A stretch of DNA of 64,000 nucleotides from Cyclobacteriaceae bacterium. Lineage in GTDB: Bacteria; Bacteroidota; Bacteroidia; Cytophagales; Cyclobacteriaceae. This document shows, piece after piece, positions 50,301-58,437 of the stretch. The position numbers and the translations under genes are program-made. The stretch is from NCBI GenBank assembly GCA_019638355.1, contig JAHBTY010000004.1, positions 496,001 to 560,000 of the forward strand. The letters run 5' to 3'. Under the pieces are notes generated by a model, which saw only the letters and a program-made list of their open reading frames with translations, did not search any database and was not told the origin of the DNA. Position 1 is the stretch's first letter. Each line of letters starts with the position of its first letter.

Positions 50301-52536
50301 GCTTCCATCAATACCAGGGGCCATTGCGCTGTGTACCGGAGCTGTTACCTTAGATGCCAACATTCCCAACACGCCCGGATTAACCCACCAATGGTCCAAT
50401 GGCGAAACCACACAAACTGTGGTAATCAATAACCCGGCTTTCATTTCAGTTGTGAATACCGATGTCAATGGGTGCACATCCACCGCCCAAAGTATTGTTG
50501 TCGATAACCGACCCCAAGTAAACCTGGGACCCGACCTAACTATTTGCGAAGACAATGCAACACCTACCCTGGATGCCTTGAATCCCGGAGCTACCTATCA
50601 ATGGCGCATCAACGGAGTAAATGCCAGCACCACCCAGGTACAAGGCGTGGACACCTCGGCACCCGGTGTGTTTACCTACGAAGTAACTGTAACCGATCCG
50701 TTCACTACCTGCTTTACAGTAGCGGATAAAATCTTTACCATTAATGTATCGCCAGCTTTTGTTCTGTCGGGAACTAACCCTTTAACATGCGGTGCTGCAA
50801 ACGGAACCATCACCCTGCAGCTTAATACCTCTGCACCACCAGGCGGCCCACTTTACTCTTACTTCTTAACCGGGCCTAACAGTTTTAATCAGCAGGGTAT
50901 TGACCAAAGTGCGCCTTCCACTGTAGGCCCCATTTCCGGCCAGCGTGCGGGTACTTTTTCGGCCATTGTTACCGATCAGATTTCAGGTTGCACATTATCC
51001 AGTTCAATTGCTCTTACCGATGTTGCCTTAACAATTAACCCGGTTGTAACCGATCCATGTATTGTAGCTTATTCGGTAACAGTAGCAGGTGGAACTGGCC
51101 CTTACCAGTTTACACTCACCAATACTGCTACTAACCAGGTGTTTGGCCCTTCCCTTCCCGCCACGTCACCATTTTTAACCACCACCATCGCTCCGACATT
51201 GCTGGCCGGAAATTACATTTTAGAAGTAGAAGATGCTGGTGGCTGCATTGATACACGAACTATTGCCGTTGCGCCCAACCCACCCGTGGCATTTACAATC
51301 GATGCAAGCGACCTTTGCGATGCATCACCTTCGCTTACTGCATCAGGAACTGCCACCGCTTACTCGTGGGTGGCAAGTGTGCCCGGTAGTATTGTGGGCC
51401 CTGCTACCGGAGCTACTATTCAATTACAACCAGGGGCCGGAGTAGTTACGTTTACCGTTACCGGATCGGGTGCAGCTGGTTGCCCGTCCACACAAACTAT
51501 TACTGTTAATATCACCAATGTTATTACACCCACCTTTACCCAAAGTGATGCTTGTGCCGATCAGGTAATTTTAACCGCACAACCTTCCGGTAGCTTTACG
51601 TATCGTTGGTATGCCAACGGTAGTGTAACTCCTACAGCGTTAGGTCAGTCAATCAGCCTTACCACAGCCGACCATGGTAACTCGTATGTGTTAGAAATAC
51701 TTAACACCGTAAATGGGTGTATTACCCGATCGGCTGCACAAACTGTAAACATAGTTGGCACAATTACAGCAGCGCTGGCAGGAACTCCGGCTTGCGATAA
51801 CAATCAACCTTTTTCGCTAACAGCAACTACAAATGCCACCGGTGTAACTTATGCGTGGTTTAGGAATAACACACCAATAGCAGGACAAACCGCAGCTACT
51901 TTGAATCAAACCGAAGCTGGTATCTACAAAGTAGAAATAAGTAAAAATGGATGCACCACCCCGGCACAAATCCAGGTTATAAAATTACCCGTACCACAAG
52001 GCAATCTTCCCGATCGGGTAATCATTTGCAACGATCCGGACAATAACGACCCCGAAACAGCATCTGTAGATCTTGATCCCGGACCATTTCAATTATACAA
52101 TTGGTTTAAGAATGAATTGAGCCTGAGTTATACCAATCGGGTACTTACTGCCGATAGCGAAGGGTTTTACGATGTAGATATTACCAACTCGTTTGGTTGT
52201 GTATCGCGCGATCGCACCGAAGTAATTAATGATTGCATTCCGAAACTGGTGGCGCCCAATGCCTTCCGGCCTACCAGTGGGATAAGCGATAATAAAAACT
52301 TTTTTGCATATACATTCTTTATTACCGACAATTTCCAGGTGTTGATTTACAACCGCTGGGGTGAGCTTGTGTTTGAATCGAAGGATAAAAATTTTCAATG
52401 GAACGGAGGTTATAACAACAATGCCGGCCAGCCGTTGCCTCCCGGCACCTATGCCTATGTGTTCCGGTATGTAAGCTCATTCAGACCCGAAAAAGGAATT
52501 CAGGAAAAACGGGGTGGTGTGGTATTGATCCGGTAA
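47302..52536 (+). CDS. Giant T9SS type B cargo protein with duplicated propeller-like module and PKD domains
   Basis: 1,744 residues with a signal near 20-37 (KLVLAWLLPLQIFAQ). Two related modules of about 350 residues, at ~43-410 and ~576-915, each begin WxFGNxxxGIxFN and contain LxFYTDGxxVxD, suggesting a duplicated beta-propeller. Each is followed by a PKD-type domain (RWDFGDGTGSS ~437; LWSFGDGGSST ~948). A SprB-like repeat lies at ~525-570, then several Ig-like stretches. The C-terminal domain (~1650-1744, ending VFRYVSSFRPEKG) is the gliding-motility/T9SS type B sorting signal. It is probably surface-attached with the adjacent PorP/SprF protein. Confidence 0.9.
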   Translation: MMELVMRVNEYRNTKPQFRLYIKLVLAWLLPLQIFAQDLSKHNWYFGNSSNGIRFNRATNVAQPVTNQATPFAQGGAAVATDPATANLLFYTDGIRVYDATHALMPNGTGLVGQPNANQPVAISPMPGQTNRWFIFTNTASFTTGGSISRSAVDMNQFGNAVFPAPALGVVEAAKNVALPVLTNRSEGMIIVPHANNTDFWLITHENGTQTYSATRIDASATFPTINSSGLGFPMSVANFSYHEASGKLAVAPQTNNTDALILNFDNTTGLLSFDRLIINSAVTGATNNQAIYDIEWDNQGRYLYLSRHGDTGINANVFQYDYLNPSITLAPVINPAIFRSYGLQMAPDSAIYHLYQATAGGPFLAARLTNVDTVAAAVVNTQALFSATNFNATQFPAFKPRDNVTLQVTFIAQGTCQNSPTSFFPEVLPNADSLRWDFGDGTGSSGNWSPVYTYQTAGTFNVTLQAFYRGQTQSVTQPVTINPFALQLQLVQDTTACRDEFPPPRGSATAATQFRVRVTVQGGTPASIVWSNGDLGDTLTPDSAGYYYVVVTDASGCSAYAGVNVKEYGLQDQRSNVWHFGNRAGIDFNEAPPVALSNSAMNAPEGCAIVCDRNGDVIFYTDGDKVFDKTDTEIDNGIGGDPAASQSAIIVPVPGDETLYYIFTTQAVNGTGLFEVRYSLFDLKLNSGNGALQQKNVLLFSRSTERITANERWLIVHEYGNNVFRSYPIAADGIGQPVYSEVGSVHSFQSAVNAEGYMKLGPRNNVAVALSTPGTNNLVELFTLVDSTGRLTNFRQINLNEPNGQVYGVEFSPGGSKLFATVKGSPTPSQIFEYFLDSLDRPFFKQRINQNLELGAIQRAPDNQLYVAINGSNVLGTILANEDTTQLSTFNPSGFTLAAGTNSRLGLPNFIQFQGNAFGGPGFTFAGVCVGDSTQFTGTATDPIDNFLWSFGDGGSSTEPSPAHLYAAAGTYTVSMRLTNRCGLDTTIVQQVRIFDPPALPSIPGAIALCTGAVTLDANIPNTPGLTHQWSNGETTQTVVINNPAFISVVNTDVNGCTSTAQSIVVDNRPQVNLGPDLTICEDNATPTLDALNPGATYQWRINGVNASTTQVQGVDTSAPGVFTYEVTVTDPFTTCFTVADKIFTINVSPAFVLSGTNPLTCGAANGTITLQLNTSAPPGGPLYSYFLTGPNSFNQQGIDQSAPSTVGPISGQRAGTFSAIVTDQISGCTLSSSIALTDVALTINPVVTDPCIVAYSVTVAGGTGPYQFTLTNTATNQVFGPSLPATSPFLTTTIAPTLLAGNYILEVEDAGGCIDTRTIAVAPNPPVAFTIDASDLCDASPSLTASGTATAYSWVASVPGSIVGPATGATIQLQPGAGVVTFTVTGSGAAGCPSTQTITVNITNVITPTFTQSDACADQVILTAQPSGSFTYRWYANGSVTPTALGQSISLTTADHGNSYVLEILNTVNGCITRSAAQTVNIVGTITAALAGTPACDNNQPFSLTATTNATGVTYAWFRNNTPIAGQTAATLNQTEAGIYKVEISKNGCTTPAQIQVIKLPVPQGNLPDRVIICNDPDNNDPETASVDLDPGPFQLYNWFKNELSLSYTNRVLTADSEGFYDVDITNSFGCVSRDRTEVINDCIPKLVAPNAFRPTSGISDNKNFFAYTFFITDNFQVLIYNRWGELVFESKDKNFQWNGGYNNNAGQPLPPGTYAYVFRYVSSFRPEKGIQEKRGGVVLIR

Positions 52537-52651
52537 AAAATCATTTGCCATTTTAATCAGACTCCGGGCCTTTTACATTACTGCTTAAAGACCTGGTCTT
52601 GCTTTCCTTTTTAATTTGGTTTGTGTAACTATGTAGTATAATAGTTGAGAC

Positions 52652-53005
52652 ATGAAAAAAATATTTTTGCTTAGTGCGGTCGTGGTACTCGCACTCGTGT
52701 TTTCCGATGCCCAGGCCCAATTATTCAATACCTCGTTAACAATCACCGTGCGCGATGAAACCGGTAACACAGTAGAAGGTGCCGAAGTAAAACTTTTTAA
52801 ATCGGAACAGGATTACCTGAAAGAGCAAAACGTTGTATTGGAAGGAATAAGTGATTCGAAGGGATTGGTTAAGCTAAAGAAAATGCAAGCATTGTCTTAC
52901 TATGTTATTGTTCGGAAAGATGATAAGGACAATTCGGGTGGTGGCGAAATTATCGGCAAACTGGAAGAAGGTAAATTCAATAAGGTAACAATTGTGATTC
53001 AATAG
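52652..53005 (+). CDS. Exported protein with Cna-B/carboxypeptidase-regulatory-like domain
   Basis: 117 residues, signal peptide (SAVVVLALVFSDAQAQ). LTITVRDETGNTVEGAEVKL, GISDSKGLVKLKKMQALSYY and VIVRKDDKDNSGGG fit a single prealbumin-like regulatory fold. Only one residue-spacing gap (1 base) separates it from the Nudix gene. Confidence 0.7.
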   Translation: MKKIFLLSAVVVLALVFSDAQAQLFNTSLTITVRDETGNTVEGAEVKLFKSEQDYLKEQNVVLEGISDSKGLVKLKKMQALSYYVIVRKDDKDNSGGGEIIGKLEEGKFNKVTIVIQ

Positions 53006-53006
53006 C

Positions 53007-53549
53007 ATGGCCCAAAACCGTGCTGCTCTCATTCAATTCTTTGCTGCATATAAAAGTGCCTATCCGGAAGAATCAGTATTCTCTAGCGACTTTTTAAAAT
53101 TGTTGGCTTCGCCTACCTGTTACGAGCGCACCCATTTACCAGGCCATATTACCGGATCGGCATGGATTGTTACTCCTGAACGTGATTCTGTATTACTGGT
53201 GCATCACGCCAAGTTAAACCGATGGCTACAACCGGGTGGTCATGCCGATGGCGATGAAAACGTGTTGCGGGTTGCTTTGCGCGAAGCCGAAGAAGAAACC
53301 GGGTTAACAAATTTTAAAATTGCAGGTGAACTTCCGTTCGATGTGGATATCCACTTAATACCCGCACGAAAAGACTTTCCGGCACACCACCATTACGATG
53401 TGCGGTTTTTAGTAGAAGCCACACGCGAAGAAAAAATTATCGTAAGCGAAGAATCGCACGATGTAAAATGGATTGCACTATCAGAATTGGAACATTACAC
53501 CACCGAACAATCTGTACTGCGCATGAAAAACAAAATTATTTCGTGCTGA
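53007..53549 (+). CDS. Nudix hydrolase
   Basis: 180 residues. The Nudix box GHADGDENVLRVALREAEEE followed by TGL (G-x5-E-x7-RE-x2-EE-x-G) is complete. The C-terminal part has HHHYDVRFLVEATRE, and the metal site ESHDVKWIALSELE. Likely cleaves a nucleoside diphosphate derivative; substrate not readable. Confidence 0.93.
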   Translation: MAQNRAALIQFFAAYKSAYPEESVFSSDFLKLLASPTCYERTHLPGHITGSAWIVTPERDSVLLVHHAKLNRWLQPGGHADGDENVLRVALREAEEETGLTNFKIAGELPFDVDIHLIPARKDFPAHHHYDVRFLVEATREEKIIVSEESHDVKWIALSELEHYTTEQSVLRMKNKIISC

Positions 53550-53697
53550 TTAGCATAATCGCAAACGCAATTACCACAATCCAGAATTTATAGACAGCGA
53601 TGGCCGGTATGATAATGATGTGCAACTCCATTAAGACAGCCAGCAGCACCAGCAGTACCGCAATTGCTTTTAATATTGAACGCGTTTTGTTACTCAT
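53536..53697 (-). CDS. Small two-helix membrane protein
   Basis: 53 residues: MSNKTRSILKAIAVLLVLLA, then MELHIIIIPAIAVYKFWIVV and AIMLISTK. Two membrane helices with positive ends. The stop overlaps the convergent Nudix gene by 14 bases. I recognise this as a recurrent small Cytophagales-type protein but cannot name a family. Confidence 0.6.
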   Translation of the reverse strand: MSNKTRSILKAIAVLLVLLAVLMELHIIIIPAIAVYKFWIVVIAFAIMLISTK

Positions 53698-53787
53698 GGC
53701 AAATGGTTTTACTGCAACTTACAGCGTTTACAGAATCGTGGCAAATAAATTTTAGTTTTGTAGTCTATGTAAAACTTACCCGGTAAT

Positions 53788-53857
53788 GCCACGAAGGCAC
53801 TAAGCCCAAAGGTTTATTTATATTTTTTAATTTCCTGGTGCTTTGTGACTTGGTGGC
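53788..53857. repeat. Inverted repeat of 'gccaccaaggcacaaag' type
   Basis: GCCACGAAGGCACTAAG at 53788-53804 and CTTTGTGACTTGGTGGC at 53841-53857 pair imperfectly. Same class as 39084-39158. Confidence 0.6.
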
Positions 53858-53879
53858 AAGTTTCTAATCAATAACGTAA

Positions 53880-54830
53880 ATGGCTGAAATAGGTAAAGAC
53901 ATCCATCGCGCAAAGCAACTTCTTACAGAAGGCCAACTCGTGGCTATTCCAACCGAAACCGTGTATGGTCTGGCAGCCAATGCATTAAATGACAAAGCAG
54001 TACTTGAAATCTTTAAAGCTAAAAGCCGCCCCCATTTCGATCCGCTGATTGTACATGTTGCTTCACTGGCGCAAGCCGAAACATTATCTTCCTCATTTCC
54101 TGAGAAAGCAAAAGCACTTGCACAAAAATTCTGGCCAGGCCCCCTCACATTACTGGTACCCAAAAAAGAAACCGTGCCCGATATTGTTACTTCGGGATTA
54201 AACACAGTAGGATTGCGCTGTCCGGATCATGTACTCACGCTGCAACTACTACAAAGTCTTTCTTTTCCATTAGCCGCACCCAGCGCCAATCCGTTTGGAT
54301 ATGTTAGCCCCACAACGCCTCAACATGTGAACGAACAATTGGGCGATAAAGTAGCTTACATTTTAGATGGTGGCGAATGCCGGGTAGGAATTGAATCGAC
54401 AATTGTAGGTTTTGAAAATGAACAGGGCATGGTGTTGAGGTTGGGGGGCTTGGCTATCGAAAACCTGGAGGCTTTCACTGGCCCACTCCATGTTCAGCTC
54501 CACTCCAACTCCAACCCTCATGCTCCTGGCCAATTGCAAAGCCATTATGCACCGGGTAAAAAAATCATTCTGGGAACTCAGGCTCAGTTACGAGCTTACA
54601 CACATCTACATGCCGGAACTATTATGTTTCAGCATGCCTTGCCGGGAGTGGCTCCAAATCAACAAATAATCCTATCACCAGGTGGCGATTTAGAAGAAGC
54701 TGCTCAGCATTTGTTTGCTGCCCTGCGCACACTCGACAAAACCGCTATTGACGTTATACTGGCCGAACTGGTGCCAGAGCATGGCCTGGGGCGCGCCATA
54801 AACGACCGCCTGCGCAGAGCCGCCTATTAA
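53880..54830 (+). CDS. Threonylcarbamoyladenylate synthase (Sua5/YrdC/YwlC)
   Basis: 316 residues. VAIPTETVYGLAANALNDKA, KSRPHFDPLIVHV, PGPLTLLVPK and the SAPSANPFG-type motif PSANPFGYVSPTTPQHV form the YrdC domain (to ~200), followed by a Sua5-specific C-terminal domain (HAPGQLQSHYAPGKKIIL onward). It makes threonylcarbamoyl-AMP for t6A37 of tRNAs. Length fits the long Sua5 type. Confidence 0.94.
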   Translation: MAEIGKDIHRAKQLLTEGQLVAIPTETVYGLAANALNDKAVLEIFKAKSRPHFDPLIVHVASLAQAETLSSSFPEKAKALAQKFWPGPLTLLVPKKETVPDIVTSGLNTVGLRCPDHVLTLQLLQSLSFPLAAPSANPFGYVSPTTPQHVNEQLGDKVAYILDGGECRVGIESTIVGFENEQGMVLRLGGLAIENLEAFTGPLHVQLHSNSNPHAPGQLQSHYAPGKKIILGTQAQLRAYTHLHAGTIMFQHALPGVAPNQQIILSPGGDLEEAAQHLFAALRTLDKTAIDVILAELVPEHGLGRAINDRLRRAAY

Positions 54831-54887
54831 AAAAAAGTTGTGTGCGCTGAAATATTTAATTTACTTGGTTGAATTTTCTACCCCACT

Positions 54888-55988
54888 ATGAAAATACTTG
54901 TACTTACCGGAGGCGGAGATGCCCCCGGCTTGAATGCGGTTATACGAGGAGTTTGCAAGCGTGCACGGAAAGAGAGTTTACACGGTGAGCCCTGGGAAGT
55001 ATATGGCAGCATTGAAGCCTTTAATGGAGTACTGAACGAGCCTCAGGAAATAGTTAAGCTTACCAGTAAAAAAACAGCCGGCATTCATGTAAAAGGTGGT
55101 ACCATTTTAAAAACTACCAACAAGGCCAATCCTATTAAGTTTCCAGTGGTGCAACCCGATGGTACTACCCAATTCTTCGATCGCTCCGATGAATTGGTAA
55201 AAAAACTGAAAGCCTTAAAATTTGATGCCATTATTAACATTGGTGGCGATGGCTCGCAGAAAATTTCTAAAACACTTTTCGATAAAGGGCTGCCCATGAT
55301 TGGGGTTCCCAAGACCATCGACAATGATTTATCGGCCACCGATATTACGTTCGGTTTTCAAACTGCCGTGCAGATCGCTACCGATAGCTTTGACAAATTG
55401 GTTACAACTGCCGAAAGCCACCATCGTGTAATGATTATGGAAGTAATGGGCCGCGATGCCGGTTGGATTGCTTTACACACAGCCATTGCCGGTGGGGCCG
55501 AAATTTGCCTGATACCCGAAATTCCCTACGACATCAATAAGCTTGTTAAAAAAATTGAAGCGCGTTATAAGAACGGTCGTGGGTTTGTAAATATTGTTAT
55601 TGCCGAAGGCGCTAAACCCAAAGCGGGTTCAATTACAGCAACGGCAGGCGAAAAAGGATCGGAGCATGTGCGGTTGGGTGGTGTTGCCTATCAACTTTCC
55701 AAACAATTAAAAGATGCAGGCTGCAAGGCCGAAATTCGCGAAACGGTACTGGGCCATGTACAACGCGGAGGAACCCCCACCGCTTTTGATCGGGTGTTGG
55801 CCTCATTATTTGGAGTTAAGGCCTTTGAACTTGCTTTAAATAAACAATTTGGCCGTATGGTTGCATTTAAAAATAATACCATTACTTCAGTAAGTCTGGA
55901 AGAAGCTACGGCCGACTACAATTTTTTAAATAAAGATTCTTATCTTGTTCAGGCAGCTAAAGGCCTTGGAATAAGTTTTGGAGATTAA
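54888..55988 (+). CDS. pfkA: 6-phosphofructokinase
   Basis: 366 residues. GGGDAPGLNAVIRG (residues 8-21), NIGGDGSQK (118-125), PKTIDND (141-147), MGRDAGWIAL (187-196) and ETVLGHVQRGGTPTAFDR. GGDGS speaks for ATP rather than pyrophosphate (GGDD), whereas PKTIDND and MGRDAGW are features of the group III/PPi-like branch. It phosphorylates fructose 6-phosphate. It is next to two SRPBCC genes and pgk. Confidence 0.93.
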   Translation: MKILVLTGGGDAPGLNAVIRGVCKRARKESLHGEPWEVYGSIEAFNGVLNEPQEIVKLTSKKTAGIHVKGGTILKTTNKANPIKFPVVQPDGTTQFFDRSDELVKKLKALKFDAIINIGGDGSQKISKTLFDKGLPMIGVPKTIDNDLSATDITFGFQTAVQIATDSFDKLVTTAESHHRVMIMEVMGRDAGWIALHTAIAGGAEICLIPEIPYDINKLVKKIEARYKNGRGFVNIVIAEGAKPKAGSITATAGEKGSEHVRLGGVAYQLSKQLKDAGCKAEIRETVLGHVQRGGTPTAFDRVLASLFGVKAFELALNKQFGRMVAFKNNTITSVSLEEATADYNFLNKDSYLVQAAKGLGISFGD

Positions 55989-56002
55989 CGCTACCTCTTG
56001 TT

Positions 56003-56512
56003 ATGACCAAAATAGAACTATCCACTCACATATTCGCACCCATCGACCGGTGCTTTGATCTTGCACGCAGCATTGAATTAAACTCCAACCCCACCGTTAA
56101 AGATTTCGATCACAAAATAATACGGGGTTTGTTGGAACCCGGACAGCGGATTCAGCGCGTAACCTATTACCTGGGCCGCCAATACCATTCAGAAATTGAA
56201 TTAAAGCGGTGTGCTAAACCTTATTTCTTTAGCGATGAAATGAAAGTAGGACCATTTCGCACATTTGTGCACGATCATTTCTTCTATGAATTCCCGGGTG
56301 AAACCGTAATGGTGGATAATGTTTACTTTCAATCGCCCTGGGGACTGATTGGTGAAACAGCCGACACATTGTTGATCAGAAGGCATCTATTATTGATGCT
56401 TAAGAGACGCAACAAAGCGATCAAACAATATGCTGAAGGTAATACCTGGAAATTGCTGATTGATACCCCTGCAAACCTTCCTGTTGAAACAGAGCTAAGT
56501 TTTCAGGCCTAA
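56003..56512 (+). CDS. SRPBCC-family protein 1
   Basis: 169 residues. IELSTHIFAPIDRCFDLARS, FVHDHFFYEFPGETVMVDNV and FQSPWGLIGETADTLLIRRH give the START/Bet-v1-like cell-division-inhibitor-like SRPBCC profile. It likely binds a hydrophobic ligand. Tandem paralogue follows, 15 bases after pfkA. Confidence 0.85.
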   Translation: MTKIELSTHIFAPIDRCFDLARSIELNSNPTVKDFDHKIIRGLLEPGQRIQRVTYYLGRQYHSEIELKRCAKPYFFSDEMKVGPFRTFVHDHFFYEFPGETVMVDNVYFQSPWGLIGETADTLLIRRHLLLMLKRRNKAIKQYAEGNTWKLLIDTPANLPVETELSFQA

Positions 56513-56538
56513 CGCTCTGCTTTTTACATCCATAAATT

Positions 56539-57036
56539 GTGACTAAGATTGAGCTTACCACTTTCATCAAAGCACCCATCGAACGCTGCTTTGATTTATC
56601 GCGCAGTGTAGATCTGCATAAAGTTTCCATGCAACAATCGCATGAAGAAATTACAGGCGGTGTTGAAACTGGCTTAATGAAACTGCACGATACTGTTACC
56701 TGGCGAGCAACTCACTTTGGGATTCGGTTTTCGTTGCAGTCGGTTATCACAAAATTTTCAAGGCCTTTCTTCTTTACCGATGAGATGGTACGTGGCCCGT
56801 TTAAATTAATGACTCACGATCATTTTTTCTATTCGCAAGAAAGTCACACCACAATGGTCGATCACTTTTATTTTCAAGCTCCTTATGGTGTAGTGGGCAA
56901 GGTTATTGATTTCGTAATCCTGAAAAGATACCTTACAAGTTTGCTTGCCAACCGTAATGTGGTTATTAAGCAGTATGCAGAAGCGAACGAGTGGCAACAG
57001 GTTTTGCAGCAGGAAGTTCCTTCGTCAAAGCTTTAA
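56539..57036 (+). CDS. SRPBCC-family protein 2
   Basis: 165 residues from GTG at 56539 (TKIELTTFIKAPIERCFDLS). Same plan as the previous protein: LMTHDHFFYSQESHTTMVDH, FYFQAPYGVVGKVIDFVILK. About the same length, clear duplication, with different surface residues. Lies between pfkA and pgk. Confidence 0.85.
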   Translation: MTKIELTTFIKAPIERCFDLSRSVDLHKVSMQQSHEEITGGVETGLMKLHDTVTWRATHFGIRFSLQSVITKFSRPFFFTDEMVRGPFKLMTHDHFFYSQESHTTMVDHFYFQAPYGVVGKVIDFVILKRYLTSLLANRNVVIKQYAEANEWQQVLQQEVPSSKL

Positions 57037-57139
57037 CATAAATTGCTTCTGCAAACCTTTGCAATTTTTTCAATCTCGCTCACATGCAGTCTTTTTCCTA
57101 TCTTGTGCCACTTAAAAAATTCACTTCAAACCTGCTGTT

Positions 57140-58324
57140 ATGAAAACTGTTACCGACATCAACTTCAAAGGAAAACGCGCCCTCATCCGGGTAGATTTTA
57201 ATGTACCATTAGACAAATCGTTTGAAGTAACAGATGATAACCGCATCCGGGCTACCATCCCTACGCTTAAAAAAATTCTGGCCGATGGTGGTAGTTTAGT
57301 TTTGATGAGTCACCTCGGCCGACCAAAAGAAGGTCCCGAAGAAAAATATTCACTGAAGCATACCATCAAAGCTACCGAAGCTTTATTAGGCGTACCCGTA
57401 AAATTTGCTAATGACTGTATTGGCGATGATGCCTATAAACTTTCTGCGGCCCTAAAACCAGGCGAAGTATTGTTGCTCGAAAACCTGCGCTTTTATAAGC
57501 AAGAAGAAAAAGGCGATGTAGCTTTTGCCGAAAAACTTTCCAAGCATGGCGATGTGTATGTTAACGATGCCTTTGGTACAGCCCACCGCGCACATGCTTC
57601 AACCACCATTGTAGCGCAATTCTTTCAAATCAGGTGTGCGGGCTTTGTAATGACTGCAGAACTGGACAATGCAAAAAAAGTTTTAGAGAACGCAGCCAAA
57701 CCGTTTACCGCTATTATGGGTGGCGCTAAAATCTCCGATAAGATTTTAATTATTGAAAAACTATTAGACAAAGTAAATCACCTGATTATTGGTGGTGGGA
57801 TGGCCTATACTTTCTTTAAAGCATTGGGTGGAAATATTGGCAACTCACTGGTAGAAGCCGATAAGTTAGACCTTGCCAAAGAGTTGATTCAAAAGGCTAA
57901 AGCCAAAGGTGTAGAACTGCATTTGCCAATCGACTCGGTAGCAGCCGATAAGTTTGATGCAAATGCCAACACACAAACTGCCAGCAACAACAATATACCC
58001 GATGGCTGGATGGGATTGGACATTGGCCCGCAAGCCATTGCTGTGTTTAGCAAAGTAATAGAAGATTCCAAAACCATTTTATGGAATGGCCCAATGGGTG
58101 TTTTTGAAATGCAAAAGTTTGAAGCCGGTACCAAAGCTATTGCCGAAGCGGTAGTGCGCGCCACAGGTAAAGGTGCCTTCTCGCTGATTGGTGGTGGCGA
58201 TTCAGCCGCAGCTGTTGCTCAGTTTGGCTTCGAAGAAAAAGTAAGTTATGTCTCTACGGGTGGTGGGGCCTTGCTTGAATACTTTGAAGGCAAAGTATTG
58301 CCGGGGGTTAAGGCGTTGGATTGA
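57140..58324 (+). CDS. pgk: Phosphoglycerate kinase
   Basis: 394 residues. [12 protein letters not shown] (14-25), [82 protein letters not shown] and the nucleotide loop [15 protein letters not shown] are all standard Pgk motifs. Catalyses 1,3-bisphosphoglycerate + ADP to 3-phosphoglycerate + ATP. Strong terminator follows. Confidence 0.98.
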   Translation: MKTVTDINFKGKRALIRVDFNVPLDKSFEVTDDNRIRATIPTLKKILADGGSLVLMSHLGRPKEGPEEKYSLKHTIKATEALLGVPVKFANDCIGDDAYKLSAALKPGEVLLLENLRFYKQEEKGDVAFAEKLSKHGDVYVNDAFGTAHRAHASTTIVAQFFQIRCAGFVMTAELDNAKKVLENAAKPFTAIMGGAKISDKILIIEKLLDKVNHLIIGGGMAYTFFKALGGNIGNSLVEADKLDLAKELIQKAKAKGVELHLPIDSVAADKFDANANTQTASNNNIPDGWMGLDIGPQAIAVFSKVIEDSKTILWNGPMGVFEMQKFEAGTKAIAEAVVRATGKGAFSLIGGGDSAAAVAQFGFEEKVSYVSTGGGALLEYFEGKVLPGVKALD

Positions 58325-58350
58325 AATCAAACTTATCATTAATAAACTCT

Positions 58351-58378
58351 AAAGCCCTGTTGCCAGGGCTTTTGTTTT
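58351..58378 (+). terminator. Intrinsic terminator of pgk
   Basis: AAAGCCCTG/CAGGGCTTT with a 4-base loop, then a T-rich run. 26 bases after the pgk stop, in front of a convergent gene. Confidence 0.88.
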
Positions 58379-58437
58379 ATAAGTCCGCTCATAAAACCAT
58401 TGTTAAATACGACAAACCGCTTGTTGTAACAAACTAA

